Of a stretch of 54,462 bases of DNA, positions 34,166 to 42,366 are shown piece after piece; position 1 is the first letter of the stretch; every line of letters starts with the position of its first letter. Origin of the DNA: Treponema sp. (GTDB lineage: Bacteria; Spirochaetota; Spirochaetia; Treponematales; Breznakiellaceae); contig WRIB01000008.1 of NCBI GenBank assembly GCA_009782955.1, forward strand, positions 1-54,462, read 5' to 3'. Made by a program: the position numbers and the translations under genes. Under the pieces are notes generated by a model, which worked only from the letters and a program-made list of their open reading frames with translations, searched no databases and had not been told where the DNA came from.

Positions 34166-35473
34166 ATGACGGGATATAAGCGTTTTCATATATTGTTTTT
34201 CCTCATTTTTGTCCTGATTTTCCGGGGGAATGTTGCACTTGTTGCGCTTGATTTTAGTCCCGATGCCTACGGTTCCCTTTCGGATATTTATGGGGTGGAC
34301 AGTAATGCAGGTCTTACCGCCTTTCCCGTACTCCGGATTCCCATGGGAGGCCAGGCGGAAGGTATGGGAACAGCCTATACAGCCGTAGCCAACGATCTGA
34401 CTTTTATCGAATGGAACCCTGCCGGCTCTTCCATGCTTGTCAACACCGAGGCGGGATTTTTTCATAATAACTGGATAGCAGATACAAAAATAGAAAGTAT
34501 AGTTTTTGCATCCCGGCTGAATCATTTGGGTTATGCGGCAGGAGTAAAATGGCTCTACACACCTTTTTCCGAATACAATATGTATGGGAACCGGGTTTCC
34601 AAGGGTTATTATTCGGAAGGGGTAGTAACCCTCAATATTTCATATAATTTTTTGGCCGGGTACTACTTTTCCGGAATCTCTCTGGGTGCAAACCTTAAAG
34701 GCGCTTTTCGTTTTATGCCGGATTATTCGACTGCCGATGACAAAGGAGAAAACGAAGGTACAGTAATTGCCGGGTCAGGTCTTTCTCAATCGGCAATAAT
34801 GGGTATGATGGATTTTGGGGCTTTAGTCCGGTTTAATGTATTTAAATTCTACAATGCCAGAGAAAAAAACACCGGAGTCGCCCTGGTGGTATCCAATTTG
34901 GGACCTTTTTCCAAAGGTGAGCCTTTACCGACATCAATTACGGCGGCTTTGTCTTATAAGCCAATTCGGCCTTTTACCCTCGCTTTTGATTTTACCTATC
35001 CCCTTAATTTGCAGGATATTACTTTGTCGGAAAAACCTTCCTGGGCAACGGGATTTAATGTTAACATTACTGATTTTCTTTCGATGCGGGCAGGCCTGTT
35101 AGGACGTTACGGCGGTTATCGTTTTACCATTGGGAGTTCCGTAGACTTGGGTAAAATATCCCTGGATTTGAATTATTCCCTGGATCTTTTGACCCAGTTT
35201 ACCCCCCTTAACCGGATAAGCCTTGGCGCACGGATCAATCTGGGCGATCAAGGCAGGAAGGAAAAATCCGAACGTGTTGACGATCTTTACCTTTCGGGAC
35301 TGGATGCATATAACACTGGTAATTATTCTCAAGCCCGTTCAGATTGGGAAGAAGCGTTGAATATTGATCCCAGATTTGATCCTGCAAAAGAAGGATTATC
35401 GCTGATTAAGGATTCCGGTGATTTGGACAGGCGTATCGATTCAATGCAAAGCCTGGACGAAGACTATCTGTAA
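34166..35473 (+). CDS. UPF0164-family outer-membrane-type protein
   Basis: 435 residues from the ATG at 34166; a GTG at 34148 is possible, but a TATATT box at 34151-34156 argues against it. Signal peptide (FLIFVLIFRGNVALVAL) then the UPF0164 pattern: AFPVLRIPMGGQAEGMGTAYTAV and FIEWNPAGSSML, as in the FadL-like beta-barrel family expanded in treponemes. Alternating beta-strand sequence follows. The last ~60 residues contain a TPR-like helix pair (AYNTGNYSQARSDWEEALNI), probably periplasmic. Likely an outer-membrane channel for hydrophobic molecules, by analogy with FadL. Confidence 0.85.
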   Translation: MTGYKRFHILFFLIFVLIFRGNVALVALDFSPDAYGSLSDIYGVDSNAGLTAFPVLRIPMGGQAEGMGTAYTAVANDLTFIEWNPAGSSMLVNTEAGFFHNNWIADTKIESIVFASRLNHLGYAAGVKWLYTPFSEYNMYGNRVSKGYYSEGVVTLNISYNFLAGYYFSGISLGANLKGAFRFMPDYSTADDKGENEGTVIAGSGLSQSAIMGMMDFGALVRFNVFKFYNAREKNTGVALVVSNLGPFSKGEPLPTSITAALSYKPIRPFTLAFDFTYPLNLQDITLSEKPSWATGFNVNITDFLSMRAGLLGRYGGYRFTIGSSVDLGKISLDLNYSLDLLTQFTPLNRISLGARINLGDQGRKEKSERVDDLYLSGLDAYNTGNYSQARSDWEEALNIDPRFDPAKEGLSLIKDSGDLDRRIDSMQSLDEDYL

Positions 35474-35475
35474 AG

Positions 35476-37068
35476 TTATTTCTTTCGAGCGAATACACGA
35501 TGGTTGACAAAGGGAAGAAAGTAATGCCTTCGTTCAAGGGCTGTAAGCCATTCCGTGCTGACATGACTTGAACCCAATGCTTCATAAATGGTTGTAAAGT
35601 TTCTCAGCGCTCCTTCCAGTTCCTGTTTGGCATGATCCCTGCTTACCCTGCTTTGGTACTGTGGGTTTAAAGCTTTTGACCAGTCTGTGCTTTGGGCAAA
35701 AAGAAGTTCTCTTGCCGCCTGATTTAAAGCCCTTTCTTTTAGTCCTGTGTCGCCGGTAAAACGTTCTGTCAATTCTGCCATACGCTGAATGGAACGGAAA
35801 ATATGACGGTAAATCCAGTCGTTGGAAGCGTCAAGCAGCAGTTCAGCATACCCGTTTAACAGATTTGAAGAATATCCCGGCTCCACAGTTTGAATGGAGG
35901 ATCTCATTATTTCTGCCAGGTAATCAGATGGAGTACACAGGCATGGAGTTTTTCTCTGATTGATTTCCCTGATTAACATTTTTAAAAATAATATCCCTTC
36001 ATACCATGTATGGAGTAATTCGCCGGCATTTAATGTACAGATACATATAGGGTTTTCCATATATTCGGATGCAGCTTCCAGGCGTGAAAGCCGGAGATCA
36101 AGGTATTTCTTTGCTGCTGCAGCAGCACAATTTTCTGCCGCCTCCCGGTTGTATGGCTGGTGTTTTTTTTCTGTGCCGCATGTCCAATACCGATAACCGG
36201 TGGAACAACGGATGTTTTCCTCACCCAGGAACTGTTTAAGAGCCCTTGAAGAAAGTTCAAATCCCGCATCGTGGCAAGATCGGTATATTCCGGGTTCGGC
36301 ATTAATTTGATTTTCCAAATCCAGCTGGGCAGTACTGTCCCTGCCAAATACCAAAAGACCTGACGAAGTTTTTACCGGGTAAAAAAAACCGGTTTTTGCC
36401 GGCGGGTTTCCCATTACAAGGGCATGGGCATCTGCAATTGTATACGTTAATCCGTATTCATTCAGGTAATTTCCCAGTTCCGCTGTCCATCCCATTTCCG
36501 GCAGCCAAAAACCGGTTGGATTCTTTCCAAAATATTTCCGGTGGTGAATTAATGCAGTTTCTATTTGGGCATGGATTGCCTCTTCCATGGAAGCGTAAAA
36601 AGGAAGATATGCATTTGTAGCTGCAGTTAATAAGAATTCCACTTTGCCTTTTTTTTGAAAACCCGTAAAGGCTCCCAAAAGATCCATGCTGTATTTATCA
36701 GTTAATGCTGTTTTTATGTGACAATCTCTGTTATAATACTGTTCAGCAAGGATTTTCATTTCTTCGTTTGCTGCACAACGTCTTAATTCTTTCTTGCCAA
36801 AATCAATTCGTTTATCAAGCCAAGTTAAGTAGCGTTCCAAAAGTCTATTGTCCTGAAAAAGACCGCAAAGGGAAGGTGACAGAACCATTCCCAGTCTGAA
36901 TGGCAAATCTTCTTCTTCAAGCTGTTCAAGTAAATCAATTATGGGCAGCCATGTTTCCGAAAGTGTTTCAAAAAAATCCCGTTCCTCTTCGGAAAAATCA
37001 CCTTTTATTTCGGTACAAACAAAAGGGTGATGTCCAAAAATGATTAATGAAATATATTTTTGCTTCAT
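35476..37068 (-). CDS. GH57 family glycan-acting enzyme (glucan branching-type)
   Basis: 530 residues. GH57 landmarks: GHHPFV near the N terminus (region 1), GFWLPEMGW with the nucleophile Glu (region 3), and GRDSTAQ with the acid Asp (region 4), followed by a helical C-terminal domain (EQNYSSNL-like area; LLLDASNDWIYR) like DUF1957. Such enzymes act on alpha-1,4-glucans and include 1,4-alpha-glucan branching enzymes, which is the usual annotation in treponemes; 4-alpha-glucanotransferase is the alternative. It overlaps the DUF4912 gene by 4 bases and shares its control. It ends 2 bases from the UPF0164 stop. Confidence 0.88.
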   Translation of the reverse strand: MKQKYISLIIFGHHPFVCTEIKGDFSEEERDFFETLSETWLPIIDLLEQLEEEDLPFRLGMVLSPSLCGLFQDNRLLERYLTWLDKRIDFGKKELRRCAANEEMKILAEQYYNRDCHIKTALTDKYSMDLLGAFTGFQKKGKVEFLLTAATNAYLPFYASMEEAIHAQIETALIHHRKYFGKNPTGFWLPEMGWTAELGNYLNEYGLTYTIADAHALVMGNPPAKTGFFYPVKTSSGLLVFGRDSTAQLDLENQINAEPGIYRSCHDAGFELSSRALKQFLGEENIRCSTGYRYWTCGTEKKHQPYNREAAENCAAAAAKKYLDLRLSRLEAASEYMENPICICTLNAGELLHTWYEGILFLKMLIREINQRKTPCLCTPSDYLAEIMRSSIQTVEPGYSSNLLNGYAELLLDASNDWIYRHIFRSIQRMAELTERFTGDTGLKERALNQAARELLFAQSTDWSKALNPQYQSRVSRDHAKQELEGALRNFTTIYEALGSSHVSTEWLTALERRHYFLPFVNHRVFARKK

Positions 37069-37856
37069 GAACGGTTATGTGAAACCCTGTCTGAGGATCG
37101 AAGTATCGAGAAGTCCGATACACCGGAAAGCTGAATCAGCGGACTGGCCAGATAATTGGAATTTCCAGGGCTATTTAAAAACTTTGGAAGTATAAAAGGA
37201 TTGGATAAAACAAGTGTAATATTCAGTCCTTGAACCCAAAGAGCGATACGATACATTCCGGAAGAAGGGAAACCCAGATACCGGGAATTATCTTCCTTCT
37301 CGATAGGTACAGTAAATGATTCGGTAAAATCGCCGTCTTTGCAGCTTTCCAGGCTGCCTTCATTGCTTTTTTTGTTTTCCAGTGCTTTAAGTGCATAACC
37401 TTCAAAGCCGGGGTTTATTTCGTAGCGTTCTTTGTCCTGGGCTTTAATCTCCCAAAAAACATAAACCCACTGAGGGTCCCGGGGCAGAACTTCCAGATAG
37501 GTAATGTGATACTGTAAAGGCAAAAAAGCTGTTTTTGCATGTAAAGAAGAACCGCGCGAATTTTCGTTTACAATGCTGTCTTTGATTGGCTCTGAGTTTC
37601 CATTAAAATACTTTCCGGATATCATTGATGTTTTACCGTTTTCTTTATCTGCCGAAATATTATTTCTTTTAAAAAAAGGTTTTGAAAACACTTCTTCATC
37701 AAGCATATAATCCAGTAATTCCCTGATTATAAAGATCCTGTCCAGATCCGGAGGAATGGTAATCCCCGCCTGATCTGCCAGTTTTATTAATTCTTTTGTT
37801 GTTGAACTTTCCAAAAATGTTTTATATTTTGCTGTTTCACTGTTTAGCATGCACAT
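37065..37856 (-). CDS. DUF4912 protein
   Basis: 263 residues from the ATG at 37856; an ATG at 37850 (MLNSE) is equally possible, since AGGAGG lies 4 bases before the first and 10 before the second. The open frame to 37916 runs back into the leader and is rejected. An N-terminal helical region (TKELIKLADQAGITIPPDLDR) like a Rho-N/SAP fold precedes the DUF4912 core (LPLQYHITYLEVLPRDPQWV, YVFWEI). DUF4912 often accompanies GH57 genes; its role is unknown, possibly polysaccharide binding. Translation is probably tuned by a hairpin over its ribosome-binding site. Confidence 0.8.
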   Translation of the reverse strand: MCMLNSETAKYKTFLESSTTKELIKLADQAGITIPPDLDRIFIIRELLDYMLDEEVFSKPFFKRNNISADKENGKTSMISGKYFNGNSEPIKDSIVNENSRGSSLHAKTAFLPLQYHITYLEVLPRDPQWVYVFWEIKAQDKERYEINPGFEGYALKALENKKSNEGSLESCKDGDFTESFTVPIEKEDNSRYLGFPSSGMYRIALWVQGLNITLVLSNPFILPKFLNSPGNSNYLASPLIQLSGVSDFSILRSSDRVSHNRS

Positions 37857-37873
37857 ACCGCCTCCTGGCGGTA
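37856..37873 (-). promoter_or_regulatory. Hairpin covering the DUF4912 ribosome-binding site
   Basis: On the mRNA strand TACCGCC pairs with GGCGGTA around the loop AGGA. The Shine-Dalgarno AGGAGG lies partly in the loop and partly in the stem, and the final A is the first base of the ATG at 37856. Confidence 0.6.
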
Positions 37874-37897
37874 AACTATAATAATTTCCATGCGCTC

Positions 37898-37914
37898 GTG
37901 GGGCAAAGCCCCAC
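37898..37914 (-). promoter_or_regulatory. GC-rich hairpin in the DUF4912 leader
   Basis: GTGGGGC and GCCCCAC form a 7-bp stem with a 3-base loop, 42 bases before the start codon and just after the promoter. No T-run follows, so it is not a standard terminator. Confidence 0.6.
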
Positions 37915-37925
37915 ATGATATTATA

Positions 37926-37954
37926 ATCATGGGAAAACGGTTTTTTCTTGTCAA
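37926..37954 (-). promoter_or_regulatory. Likely promoter of the DUF4912-GH57 operon
   Basis: On the minus strand a perfect TTGACA (37954-37949) is followed after 17 bases by CATGAT (37931-37926). A TATAAT slightly further on (37925-37920) could act as an alternative -10 but would need a 23-base spacer. Confidence 0.5.
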
Positions 37955-37967
37955 GGGGCGTGTAACA

Positions 37968-39710
37968 TCATTCTTTTCTTCGCACAGCTTTGAACAGTTC
38001 ATCCCGGCTTAATGTTTTCCAAAGGGGCCGCCCATGGGGACAACGAGGCAGGGATACTTCTTTATCAGATAATTTCAGTACAGATTCTGCCAATGAAAGC
38101 GCCGATTTGTCATCCAGGTAATTTCCATCTTTTATTGCTGTATGGCAGGCAAGGGTAGCTGCCCATCGTTCAACGAGGTTTTCATTTGCATTTTGCAGAG
38201 CAAGAATAACTTCAACCGTTTTGCTATCTGTGGTTTTCCAGCCGGCGGGGAGAGCCTCTATAAGCCATGAGCCGCCGCCTTCGTTTTGCAACATAATACC
38301 CAGATTTGTAAATTCGTCTTTTTTTGTCTGTAAAAAAGTATCTTCTTCGTCATTACCGGTGCTAAAGGGGATTGGTATCAGTAATTTCTGGGTACTAATA
38401 TTGGCAGATAAAAAATGATCATAGAGGATTCGTTCATGAGCAGCATGCTGGTCGATTAGATAGAGTTTGTCTCCCTGTTCAACGATAATAAAAAGATCAA
38501 AGACTCTTCCGACAAGCCGAATGTTATTGTGTTTTTTTTCAGCGTTTCCGGCGCTTGAACCTGAATATTCAACCGGATTATAACCAGTTTCTTTTTCCGC
38601 TGCAAACGCTTCCTGTGTTTGGTTTCCTGATGACAGTGAAATAAATCCTTCCTGTTTTTCCGGCGTTGTTTTTATTACCGGCTCGTTGCCGTATTTTATA
38701 TGCGTGTAGTCATGTGTATTGCCGTGAATATATTTCCGAAGCGCGGCAGTAACACTGTGGTGAATTGCTCCGCTGTCCGCAAAGCGGACTTCCCGTTTTG
38801 CCGGGTGGATGTTAAAATCCGCCATGGCCGGATCTGTATCTATAAAAACAGCTCCAAGCGGATGAGTACCATTGGGGAATAAACCGGCAAGGCCGAATTC
38901 CAGAGCCTGCATCATTCCGAAATCCTGGATACGCCGCTTGTTGGCAAAGATATATTGCTGACGCCGGTCTTTGCGGAATAATTCCGGCCCTCCGAATACA
39001 ATTGTTACACTGAACCCTTTGCCGGCTGTTTTTTCGGCATGAAGAAACGAACGCTCCTGTGGCTCAAGGATCGATTCTCCAAAACGTTTTTGCAAAACAG
39101 AAGCGTTTTCTCCGGTATTTGTACAGGAAAGAAACTGGAGTTTTAATACACCGTCCTGAACAAAGCGGAATGAAACGCCGGGGAAAGCCATAGCTTTTTC
39201 CGTAAAAATCTGACGGCACAGCATTGCTTCGCTTGGTTCCCGCTTAAGAAATCGCTTACGGGCAGGGATTGAATCAAAAAGACCGAAAGCTCTGACGCTG
39301 GTTCCGCGGTTTCTTCTGGTTTGGGTTAGTTTGTATGGTTCTGTTTCAAGAAGCCATGCTTCTTTACCGTCGGTACTTGTAACTATTTCCAGTCTGGCAA
39401 CGGCTGCTGCGGCTGCCAGGGCTTCACCGCGAAAACCCAATGTAGTAAAACGGGAAAGATCATCAAGAGATTGTATCTTGCTGGTAGCATGTGTTTTAAT
39501 GCAAAGAGAAAGGTCATTCTTGTTCATTCCGCAGCCGTCGTCAACAATCTCTGTTTTTTTTATACCGCCCTTTTCGATTGACAGCTCAATGTTTAACGCT
39601 CCGGCATCAAGTGCGTTGTCTATCAGTTCACGAACAAGCGCTGCAGGCCGATCTATTACTTCGCCGGCGGCAATTTTTTTTGCTTCATCCGGTTCCAGGA
39701 TTCTAATCAT
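37968..39710 (-). CDS. mutL: DNA mismatch repair protein MutL
   Basis: 580 residues. The GHKL ATPase has AAGEVIDRPAALVRELIDNALDAGA, DDGCGM and FRGEAL, then NIHPAKREVRF of the transducer domain. The C-terminal domain carries DQHAAHERILYD, ACHTAIKDG and CPHGRP, which match the metal-binding set of endonuclease-type MutL, though the last acidic residue of the first motif is Asp instead of Glu. It likely nicks the strand during mismatch repair. The ATG at 39710 shares a base with the xseB stop (TGATG); the TTG one codon earlier is ignored. Confidence 0.96.
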   Translation of the reverse strand: MIRILEPDEAKKIAAGEVIDRPAALVRELIDNALDAGALNIELSIEKGGIKKTEIVDDGCGMNKNDLSLCIKTHATSKIQSLDDLSRFTTLGFRGEALAAAAAVARLEIVTSTDGKEAWLLETEPYKLTQTRRNRGTSVRAFGLFDSIPARKRFLKREPSEAMLCRQIFTEKAMAFPGVSFRFVQDGVLKLQFLSCTNTGENASVLQKRFGESILEPQERSFLHAEKTAGKGFSVTIVFGGPELFRKDRRQQYIFANKRRIQDFGMMQALEFGLAGLFPNGTHPLGAVFIDTDPAMADFNIHPAKREVRFADSGAIHHSVTAALRKYIHGNTHDYTHIKYGNEPVIKTTPEKQEGFISLSSGNQTQEAFAAEKETGYNPVEYSGSSAGNAEKKHNNIRLVGRVFDLFIIVEQGDKLYLIDQHAAHERILYDHFLSANISTQKLLIPIPFSTGNDEEDTFLQTKKDEFTNLGIMLQNEGGGSWLIEALPAGWKTTDSKTVEVILALQNANENLVERWAATLACHTAIKDGNYLDDKSALSLAESVLKLSDKEVSLPRCPHGRPLWKTLSRDELFKAVRRKE

Positions 39711-39943
39711 CAATCTGCGCCGTTAAACAAATCCAGTTCCGGACTTTCCTGTAACTTTGCATCCGGAGAGTTAAGGAGTATTTCGATGCGGCTTTCGATT
39801 TTTTCAAGATCTTTTTCAAGGGAACGGGCCAGTTTTATTCCTTCTTCAAACGCCTTAAGGGAATCTTCCAGAGGAATATCGGTTTTACGGATTGATTCAC
39901 CAAGATTTTCCAGTTTTTCAAGCCGTTCTTCAAAATTTTTCAT
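39710..39943 (-). CDS. xseB: Exodeoxyribonuclease VII small subunit
   Basis: 77 residues from the ATG at 39943 (AGAGG 7 bases upstream), overlapping the xseA stop by 4 bases. The pattern FEERLEKLENLGESIRKTDI, then PLEDSLKAFEEGIKLAR is the whole XseB family signature. It is a helical hairpin that assembles with XseA to degrade single-stranded DNA. The acidic tail (SPELDLFNGAD) is usual. Confidence 0.96.
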   Translation of the reverse strand: MKNFEERLEKLENLGESIRKTDIPLEDSLKAFEEGIKLARSLEKDLEKIESRIEILLNSPDAKLQESPELDLFNGAD

Positions 39944-41163
39944 ACACACGCCTCTTGTGATTTCTGCAATTTATCTATTTTTTCCGTTACTGCAAAGACC
40001 ATTCCTTCCATGGGTCTGATACTCAGTTTATCGCCGGGCTTTGCATCCTGTCCGCGGCGCAGTATTTCCCCCGATCTTTCGTTAACCACAACAGAAAAAC
40101 CCCGTGCCAATACTGCAAGAGGGCTTCCTACTTCCAGACTTGTTCTGGCCAACGTTAGACGTCTGTGATATGCATCAAGCCTTTCCTGCAGGGAATAAAT
40201 AAGTGTTTCCTTGGCATCGTCAAAACGTACCAGAACGGGCTGCAGTATTGCTCTGAATCGCTGTTCCAGATCATTAATGCCGAAAGGTCTCAATAAAAGC
40301 CGCGCTCTGTCGAGTTTTGACATTACAGCGTTTTTAATTTCTTCTTTAAGATAAATTATTTGTTCCAGTGTTTCGTTTCTGTTGGCACTTACCAGTTCTG
40401 CGGCTGCTGACGGAGTAGGTGCACGGAGATCCGCCGCCAAATCACAAAGGGAGTTATCTATTTCGTGTCCCACTGCACTGATTACGGGGATTTTCGAATC
40501 TGCCACTGCACGAACCACAACTTCTTCGGAAAAAGGAAGAAGATCTTCCAAAGAACCTCCGCCTCTGCCGACGATAAGCACATTAGCCAATTTCCATTGA
40601 TTTGCCTGTTCAATGCGCAGTGCGATATTTTCCGCAGCATCATCCCCCTGAACCAGTGTCGGAAAGATGATCACATGAATCCCGGAAGCCCTGCGCCGCA
40701 GTATATTAAGTATATCCTGTACTGCCGCTCCTGTGGGTGAACTGACTATACCTACAGTTTCCGGAAAAAGCGGGATGGTTTTTTTTCTTTCTTTGTCGAA
40801 AAGACCTTCGGCTGCCAGTACACGTTTCCGCTTTTCCAGCATTGCCAGGATATCCCCCGTACCTGTCAGTTCCATTTCTTCACAGACAAGCTGGTAATTT
40901 CCGCGCTGTGGATATACCGAAATACGCCCCCTGACCCTCAGACGCATTCCGTCTTTGGGTTCGAAATTCAGTGTCGACAGACGGTTCTTAAACATTGCGG
41001 CATCTATTTTTGCTTCCGGGTCTTTTAAGGAAAAATACAAATGTCCTGAACTGGAAGGACGAAAATTGGACAGTTCCCCTTCAACCGTGATCTGCGGAAA
41101 GGCACTTTCCAAATTTTGCCTGATAAGGCCGGTTAGCTCGGAGACGGTAAGACTTTGCTGCAC
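39940..41163 (-). CDS. xseA: Exodeoxyribonuclease VII large subunit
   Basis: 407 residues from the GTG at 41163, which gives the normal N terminus (VQQSLTVSELTGLIRQNLE); the open frame to 41289 lies within the HD-GYP gene end and is rejected. The OB-fold nucleic-acid domain (GELSNFRPSSSGHLYFSLKD) is followed by the catalytic region (VGIVSSPTGAAVQDILNIL; GRGGGSLEDLLPFSEE; SAVGHEIDNSLCDLAADLRA), a coiled coil and the C-terminal beta segment. Together with XseB it cuts single-stranded DNA. No ribosome-binding site is visible before the GTG. Confidence 0.95.
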   Translation of the reverse strand: MQQSLTVSELTGLIRQNLESAFPQITVEGELSNFRPSSSGHLYFSLKDPEAKIDAAMFKNRLSTLNFEPKDGMRLRVRGRISVYPQRGNYQLVCEEMELTGTGDILAMLEKRKRVLAAEGLFDKERKKTIPLFPETVGIVSSPTGAAVQDILNILRRRASGIHVIIFPTLVQGDDAAENIALRIEQANQWKLANVLIVGRGGGSLEDLLPFSEEVVVRAVADSKIPVISAVGHEIDNSLCDLAADLRAPTPSAAAELVSANRNETLEQIIYLKEEIKNAVMSKLDRARLLLRPFGINDLEQRFRAILQPVLVRFDDAKETLIYSLQERLDAYHRRLTLARTSLEVGSPLAVLARGFSVVVNERSGEILRRGQDAKPGDKLSIRPMEGMVFAVTEKIDKLQKSQEACV

Positions 41164-41200
41164 TGAAACAGTATACCATGTAAAAGCATGGCAAACAATA

Positions 41201-42313
41201 TCAATTTTGTTTTTTGGTGTTTGTACCCTTGGATACTTTGTCAAATTGATCCGAAACTTCCCTGAATATTTCCACCAAAACAGGATCAAAGTGAGTTCCG
41301 GCGTTTTCTATAATGATTTTACGTGCGTCTGTATGGGTAAATGGTTCTTTATAGGGACGTACGGAGGTTAATGCATCGTATACATCGGCAATTGCCATAA
41401 CCCTGCCTTCCAGAGGGATGTTTTTGCCCTTGAGTTTCATTGGGTATCCGCTACCGTCCCATTTTTCGTGATGTGTTCCGGTAATGTACAGCGCATGTTT
41501 CAAAAAAGCATGTTCCCGGGTTATGCTGATTATTCTTTCTATTGCATCTACTCCCACAACCACATGAGTTTTCATAATTTCGAATTCTTCATCCGTTAAC
41601 TTGCCCGGTTTGTTCAGAATTAAATCACTAATGGCGATTTTTCCCACGTCATGGAGCTGAGTCGACGGCAGCAAGAAATCCTTGTCCCATTTGGACATTT
41701 CTTCTTTATAAATTGCTTTGTTAAAAAGTCCTTCTACAAGCGCCTTAAAATAAAGCTGAGTACGTTCTACATGGCCTCCAGTAAAGGTATCGCGGAATTC
41801 AACTAGGTCCGATACTGTAGTAAGCACGGCATTTTGTAAATTCAGTACTTCATTGGTTTTTTCCCGTACCCTTGTTTCCAGATTTTCGGCGTGATCCATA
41901 AGAGCAGTCTGAGCAGTCAGCAAATCGTTTCTTTGCTTAATAATCAGGAGCTGGTTTTCTATGCGTTTAAGCAGGAGCGGGCCTGAAAAAGGCTTGGAAA
42001 TATAATCAACCGCTCCAAGATCGAACCCTTCCAGTTCACTGTCTTCATCATTTTTTGCCGTTAAAAATATTACAGGAATATCTTCAGAGCGTTTATCGGC
42101 TTTAAGTCTTTTTATAACTTCGTATCCGTTGATTTCCGGCATTTCGATATCAAGAAGAATTAAATCGGGAAGGATGTTTTCCAGAATTTCAAAAAGTTTG
42201 GCTGCAGAAGGAGCGGGGTATACCTCATAAAATGTTTTCAGCATGTTTCTGCCCATGGTCAGATTTGCCATGCTGTCGTCGACAATAATTATTTTATGAC
42301 GGATATCATCCAT
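41201..42313 (-). CDS. Receiver-HD-GYP c-di-GMP phosphodiesterase
   Basis: 370 residues. The receiver has VDD at 11-13, phosphoacceptor Asp55 (LLDIEMP) and SKPF. A coiled-coil linker (~125-160) leads to the HD-GYP domain with HD at 221-222 (QLHDVGK) and HHEKWDGSGYP at 281-291, ending in a complete domain (AGTHFDPVLVEIF). It should hydrolyse c-di-GMP when phosphorylated. The receiver resembles those of the kinase/cyclase operon at the window start. GAGG lies 6 bases before the ATG. No partner kinase adjoins it. Confidence 0.94.
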   Translation of the reverse strand: MDDIRHKIIIVDDSMANLTMGRNMLKTFYEVYPAPSAAKLFEILENILPDLILLDIEMPEINGYEVIKRLKADKRSEDIPVIFLTAKNDEDSELEGFDLGAVDYISKPFSGPLLLKRIENQLLIIKQRNDLLTAQTALMDHAENLETRVREKTNEVLNLQNAVLTTVSDLVEFRDTFTGGHVERTQLYFKALVEGLFNKAIYKEEMSKWDKDFLLPSTQLHDVGKIAISDLILNKPGKLTDEEFEIMKTHVVVGVDAIERIISITREHAFLKHALYITGTHHEKWDGSGYPMKLKGKNIPLEGRVMAIADVYDALTSVRPYKEPFTHTDARKIIIENAGTHFDPVLVEIFREVSDQFDKVSKGTNTKKQN

Positions 42314-42366
42314 GCATTACCTCGCAGTTCTTCTAAGAAAAGTATATCATCTTTATGTAGCCTTTT

